Shown piece by piece: positions 61,463-64,000 of a stretch of DNA of 64,000 bases. Each line of letters begins with the position of its first letter. Within the stretch, counting starts at the first letter, position 1. The notes below the pieces were generated by a model that saw only the letters and a program-made list of their open reading frames with translations, was not told where the DNA came from and did no database searches. Source of the stretch: PMG-095 sp037200885 (lineage in GTDB: Bacteria; Myxococcota_A; Polyangia; Polyangiales; Polyangiaceae). The stretch covers positions 310,001 through 374,000 of the forward strand of contig JBBCIN010000002.1 in NCBI GenBank assembly GCA_037200885.1, given 5' to 3'. A program made the translations under genes and the position numbers.

Positions 61463-63002
61463 AACGCGGATCGTGCCCCAGCTTCTTGCAGGTCGTGATG
61501 ATCGTCAGCGCGTCGGCCGCGCGCCGAGCGCTTTCATCGTGACCACAGAAAAGCCACGTCTTACGGTCCAAGACCCAGGTTCGGAGATCGCGTTCTACTT
61601 CGTTGTTGGTCAGTTCCATCAGTGGGTCATCGAGAAAGCGCTTCAGTCGTGGCCACTGTCGCTGGATGTAACGCAGGGCTTTGCCGAGGGCCGACTTGGG
61701 TTCTGCATCTCCGATTGCCGTCTTTACCCACGCCTCCAGCTCGGCGAGCAGCGGAGCGCTGTCGCGCCTCCGTCGCGCGAGCCGCTGTTCGACACTCTCA
61801 CTTGCACGCTTTGACTCCGCATCGACGTGAAAGAGCTTGGCGTAGATCCGCAACCCTTCGACCGCGCGATGGTCGCCGCCACGCAATGCTCCGACGAGGC
61901 CGCGCCGGGCGTGCGCGTGGCAGCCTCCGCGCTTGGCCCCAGCGCGCTCGACACAGTTGTTCGTGGACGAGCCGTCGCACATGGCGCTGACAAGCCGGTA
62001 GCCTTCGAGCTTCGCCTCGAGGTGGTCGGCGTGCCCGCTCTTCGCGTACATGAAGTACGAGTAGCAGTGTGCGCCCAGGATGAGCCAAAGCGCGCCAGTG
62101 CGGATCCCAAGCGGGTGCTCGACGTCCAGCACTCGGATGCTGGTTGCATCGAGCGCCACGTACTCCGATGCCATGCAGCGCTTGAAAACGTGGCGTACGA
62201 TCGGATCGAATAGGTCGATTACGCGCCCACAGCTGGCTGCCAGTGTGTTGGCTGCCAGGGGCACCTCTTCTTGTCGCGCTTTGCGCTCCATGCGTTCCCA
62301 CGGAACAGCGTCTTGATAGTGATCGACCAGCGATTGCACGAGTAGCTCGTTGCCGAGGACGCCGCGATCGAGCACCTCGTCGCGCTTGGGGGCAGTGGCC
62401 ACGTGCGCGTGGCAGAGCTGACAGGCTACGACCTCGCGCTTGTCCTCGCGCACCACGTAACGCGCAGGTTCGATGTCGAGCTTCTGGCACACCTTGAAGG
62501 TAACGTGTTCGCACTCGCTCGCGCAGTACGGACAGATGCGAGCGTCGCCCGTCACCAGCTCCACGTCACCTTCGACGCGCGGGATGTGCTCGGGAAACTT
62601 CGGCCGCCCGTGAGCGTCACGATTTGCTTGGTCAGGCTTCTTCCGCTTCTTGCGCTTGCGCTTTTCGTCGCCTTCGTCGTCCTGGTCCGAGTCAGACGAC
62701 GTGTCGTTCGCGGGCGGCTCCGCCGGAGGCGAGCTCACCAGAAACGGCAGCTCGAGCTGCAGGCGATGCGTCGTCTCACTCGCCGGCCGCTTGCGGTTCT
62801 TCCAAGCAAGCTGACGCGAAAGTTCCTGATTTAGGTCCCGCATCCGCGTCAAGAGCCCGATGATGGTCGCGATCAAGAGCGCGATGGCACCCTCCGCCAC
62901 CGCCTCCGCGATGAAGCTGCGAATCCGCTTCAGATCGAGCGTCGCGAAGTCGCTCGCGATCAACTTCGCCGTGCTCGCCTTCATCGCCATCGCGAGGTTC
63001 AA
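61455..63002 (-). pseudogene. tnpC: 5' part of IS66 transposase tnpC, element B, interrupted
   Basis: About 515 codons of the DDE transposase up to HDPRCYI, where element A is inserted; the frame then runs into A and stops at 61341. N-terminus MAMKASTAKLIASDFATLDL (ATG 62990; an in-frame TTG lies at 63002), without the frameshift of copy A (VAEGAIALLIATIIGLL). Catalytic-region motifs are as in copy A (YVALDATSIRVLD, MCDGSSTNNCVERAG, LMELTNNEVERDLR). The missing end is at 58395-58508. Confidence 0.92.
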
Positions 63003-63017
63003 CCCCGCGGGCGTAAT

Positions 63018-63410
63018 TCAAATTCCCGGGTCGGGTGTTTTTTCTTCGTCGCGTGACCGCTTGGGCGCCGGCTTCCATCGCGGGCGTCGGATCGCGCGGC
63101 TGAGGTCGAGGCCCTCCAGCACGAGCAGCAGCTCCGCCGCCTCGACTGTCACGTGTCCCGTTTCGCTCTTCCAAGGGACGCGAAAATAGCCCTTCTCCAA
63201 ACGTTTCGTCGTGAGCACGTAACCGTCGCGATCCCAATACAAAACCCGCACGATGTCGGCGCGCTTCGTGAAAAACACAAACAGCGTGCCCGACAGCGGG
63301 TCCATCAAAAACTGGGAACGCACCAGCGTCGATAACCCATTGATCCCCTTGCGCCCGTCCACACGACTCGTCGCCAGTAGCAGCCGCGCCCCCGGCGGCA
63401 ATGTCAGCAT
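63018..63410 (-). CDS. tnpB: IS66 accessory protein TnpB, element B
   Basis: Protein of 130 residues nearly identical to the element A copy (a few changes such as SGTLFVF for SGMLFVF). Overlaps tnpA by 7 bp. Intact. Confidence 0.95.
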   Translation of the reverse strand: MLTLPPGARLLLATSRVDGRKGINGLSTLVRSQFLMDPLSGTLFVFFTKRADIVRVLYWDRDGYVLTTKRLEKGYFRVPWKSETGHVTVEAAELLLVLEGLDLSRAIRRPRWKPAPKRSRDEEKTPDPGI

Positions 63411-63736
63411 CCGCTGGCTCGTCGCGCGATCTCCACGACCAGTCGCGCCAACTCATCAGTGCTGAGCGCGCTCAGCCGCACCGTCACACCGCGGTGCTCA
63501 AGCTCCACAGCATGCTGGCTCGACAGCGGCACCGCCACGAAGCTCACGTTACCGGCAGCCTTCTGCCCAAGGCGCTCCTCCCAGTACGAAAGCCGCGTGG
63601 CCGTGATCCCCCGCTGCGCGGCGAACTTCACCGCGCTCAGCCCCGATCCCTGCCACTCCCGCAGCACCTCGCGTCCTTCAGCCTCACTCCAACGCTTCGC
63701 GCGCACCTTTCGTGTCTTCTCCGCCTGCTCTGACAT
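63404..63736 (-). CDS. tnpA: IS66 accessory protein TnpA, element B
   Basis: HTH protein of 110 residues, about 90% like the element A copy; most changes lie between about residues 60 and 95 (for example RLSALSTDELA for RLGILGVDELA). Intact. Confidence 0.93.
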   Translation of the reverse strand: MSEQAEKTRKVRAKRWSEAEGREVLREWQGSGLSAVKFAAQRGITATRLSYWEERLGQKAAGNVSFVAVPLSSQHAVELEHRGVTVRLSALSTDELARLVVEIARRASGC

Positions 63737-63771
63737 CCGTCAAATCTAGACGGTCGAGCCGGCGTCCGGCG

Positions 63772-63794
63772 CACGCCGTTCGCGGATGGGTTAC
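63772..63794 (-). repeat. Terminal inverted repeat of element B, tnpA side
   Basis: Read inward: GTAACCCATCCGCGAACGGC, the same as the element A tnpA-side end. Confidence 0.85.
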
Positions 63795-63939
63795 CCCGCA
63801 ACGACGCGGACGGCAGGTGTGGCAGTGAATTGCGCCTGCGCGACGAGGGCTTATGCGCGGGCCATTTCGCAACACAAAAGAAGCCTGGCCACGCGGAGGA
63901 AAAGATCAGCTGAATCAATATTTTTAGGGAGGTGCGCCA

Positions 63940-64000
63940 TGACATTTTGGAAGCTCGTGAGAGCGATTGCTTGCGGCATTCTATTGGCCGAGTTGGTCAA
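63940..64000 (+). CDS. Start of an unidentified gene, truncated by window end
   Basis: ATG 63940 follows a strong AGGGAGGTG ribosome-binding site by about 4 bases. Only about 20 codons are visible: MTFWKLVRAIACGILLAELV, a hydrophobic start like a signal or membrane segment. The preceding 100 bp are AT-richer than average and may hold its promoter. Confidence 0.6.

Larger units (their letters stand above)
57914..63794 (-). mobile_element. IS66-family element B, interrupted by element A
   Basis: Outer element, about 2935 bp without its insert, close to the 2938 bp of element A. Ends: GTAAGCCATCCGCG (left, from 57914) and GTAACCCATCCGCG (right, read inward from 63794), continuing to about 23 bp of imperfect inverted repeat. 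Order on the minus strand: tnpA, tnpB, tnpC (split), then the convergent passenger gene. The 8 bases flanking each end (GCTGCGGT and CCCGCAAC) do not match, so there is no target duplication. Confidence 0.9.

Noticed and set aside
1..64000. CRISPR arrays, rRNA and tRNA genes
   Set aside because: Reading both strands, I saw no regularly spaced direct repeats, no rRNA-like segments and no cloverleaf with a T-loop; a dedicated search could still find a tRNA I missed.

Overview
The window is GC-rich chromosomal DNA that looks myxobacterial (deltaproteobacterial, Polyangia-like). The grounds are many Gly/Ser/Ala-rich lipoproteins with a lipobox followed by a low-complexity linker, a 950-residue Cys-rich repeat lipoprotein, many two-component proteins, a TonB-dependent receptor carrying its own TonB-type domain, frequent GTG/TTG starts and heavy 4-base start/stop overlaps. 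I saw no rRNA, tRNA or CRISPR array. The species call is inference from style, not a match.

Layout. 1-3.3 kb: ku-ligD end-joining operon (ligD runs off the left edge). 3.5-10.2 kb: a PaoABC-type molybdenum aldehyde oxidoreductase operon (2Fe-2S, FAD/4Fe-4S and Mo subunits) with its XdhC-family chaperone, a MocA cytidylyltransferase and a HAD phosphatase. 10.1-14.3 kb: BrkB membrane protein and a complete pqqABCDE operon, including a 28-residue pqqA. 14.5-19.3 kb: TonB-dependent receptor plus lipoprotein, then a histidine kinase/LuxR-type regulator pair. 19.3-24.1 kb: quinoprotein-like propeller lipoprotein, di-heme cytochrome c lipoprotein and a YVTN propeller lipoprotein with a frameshifted tail. 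24.2-31.3 kb: PLD-like protein, hydrolase, Gly/Tyr/His-rich secreted protein, PRPP synthetase, PerM-type permease, transketolase and CsbD. 31.5-38.5 kb: TrkA-N protein and Na+/H+ antiporter, CPCC protein, receiver, and two Cys/Gly-rich lipoproteins. 38.7-41.8 kb: nickel module, nikR convergent with cbiMQO, with a strong palindrome upstream of cbiM. 41.9-53.1 kb: hybrid kinase, proA, phoD, sodC, receiver-XRE regulator, fibro-slime lipoprotein, and more lipoproteins and receivers.

53.2-57.9 kb is an accessory stretch: a candidate small RNA with its own promoter, three hairpins and a terminator, followed by short orphan genes I cannot name. 57.9-63.8 kb holds two related IS66-family elements, one inserted into the tnpC of the other in inverted orientation, with a clean 8-bp target duplication. 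Both carry the same extra gene (about 147 codons) convergent with tnpC, about three quarters identical between copies. This recurrent passenger gene and the small RNA are the best candidates for something undescribed. Another gene starts at the right edge behind a strong ribosome-binding site.

Together, the left half suggests periplasmic oxidation chemistry (Mo aldehyde oxidoreductase, PQQ synthesis, cytochrome c, TonB uptake and a dedicated two-component system) and nickel homeostasis; the right end is mobile and accessory DNA.
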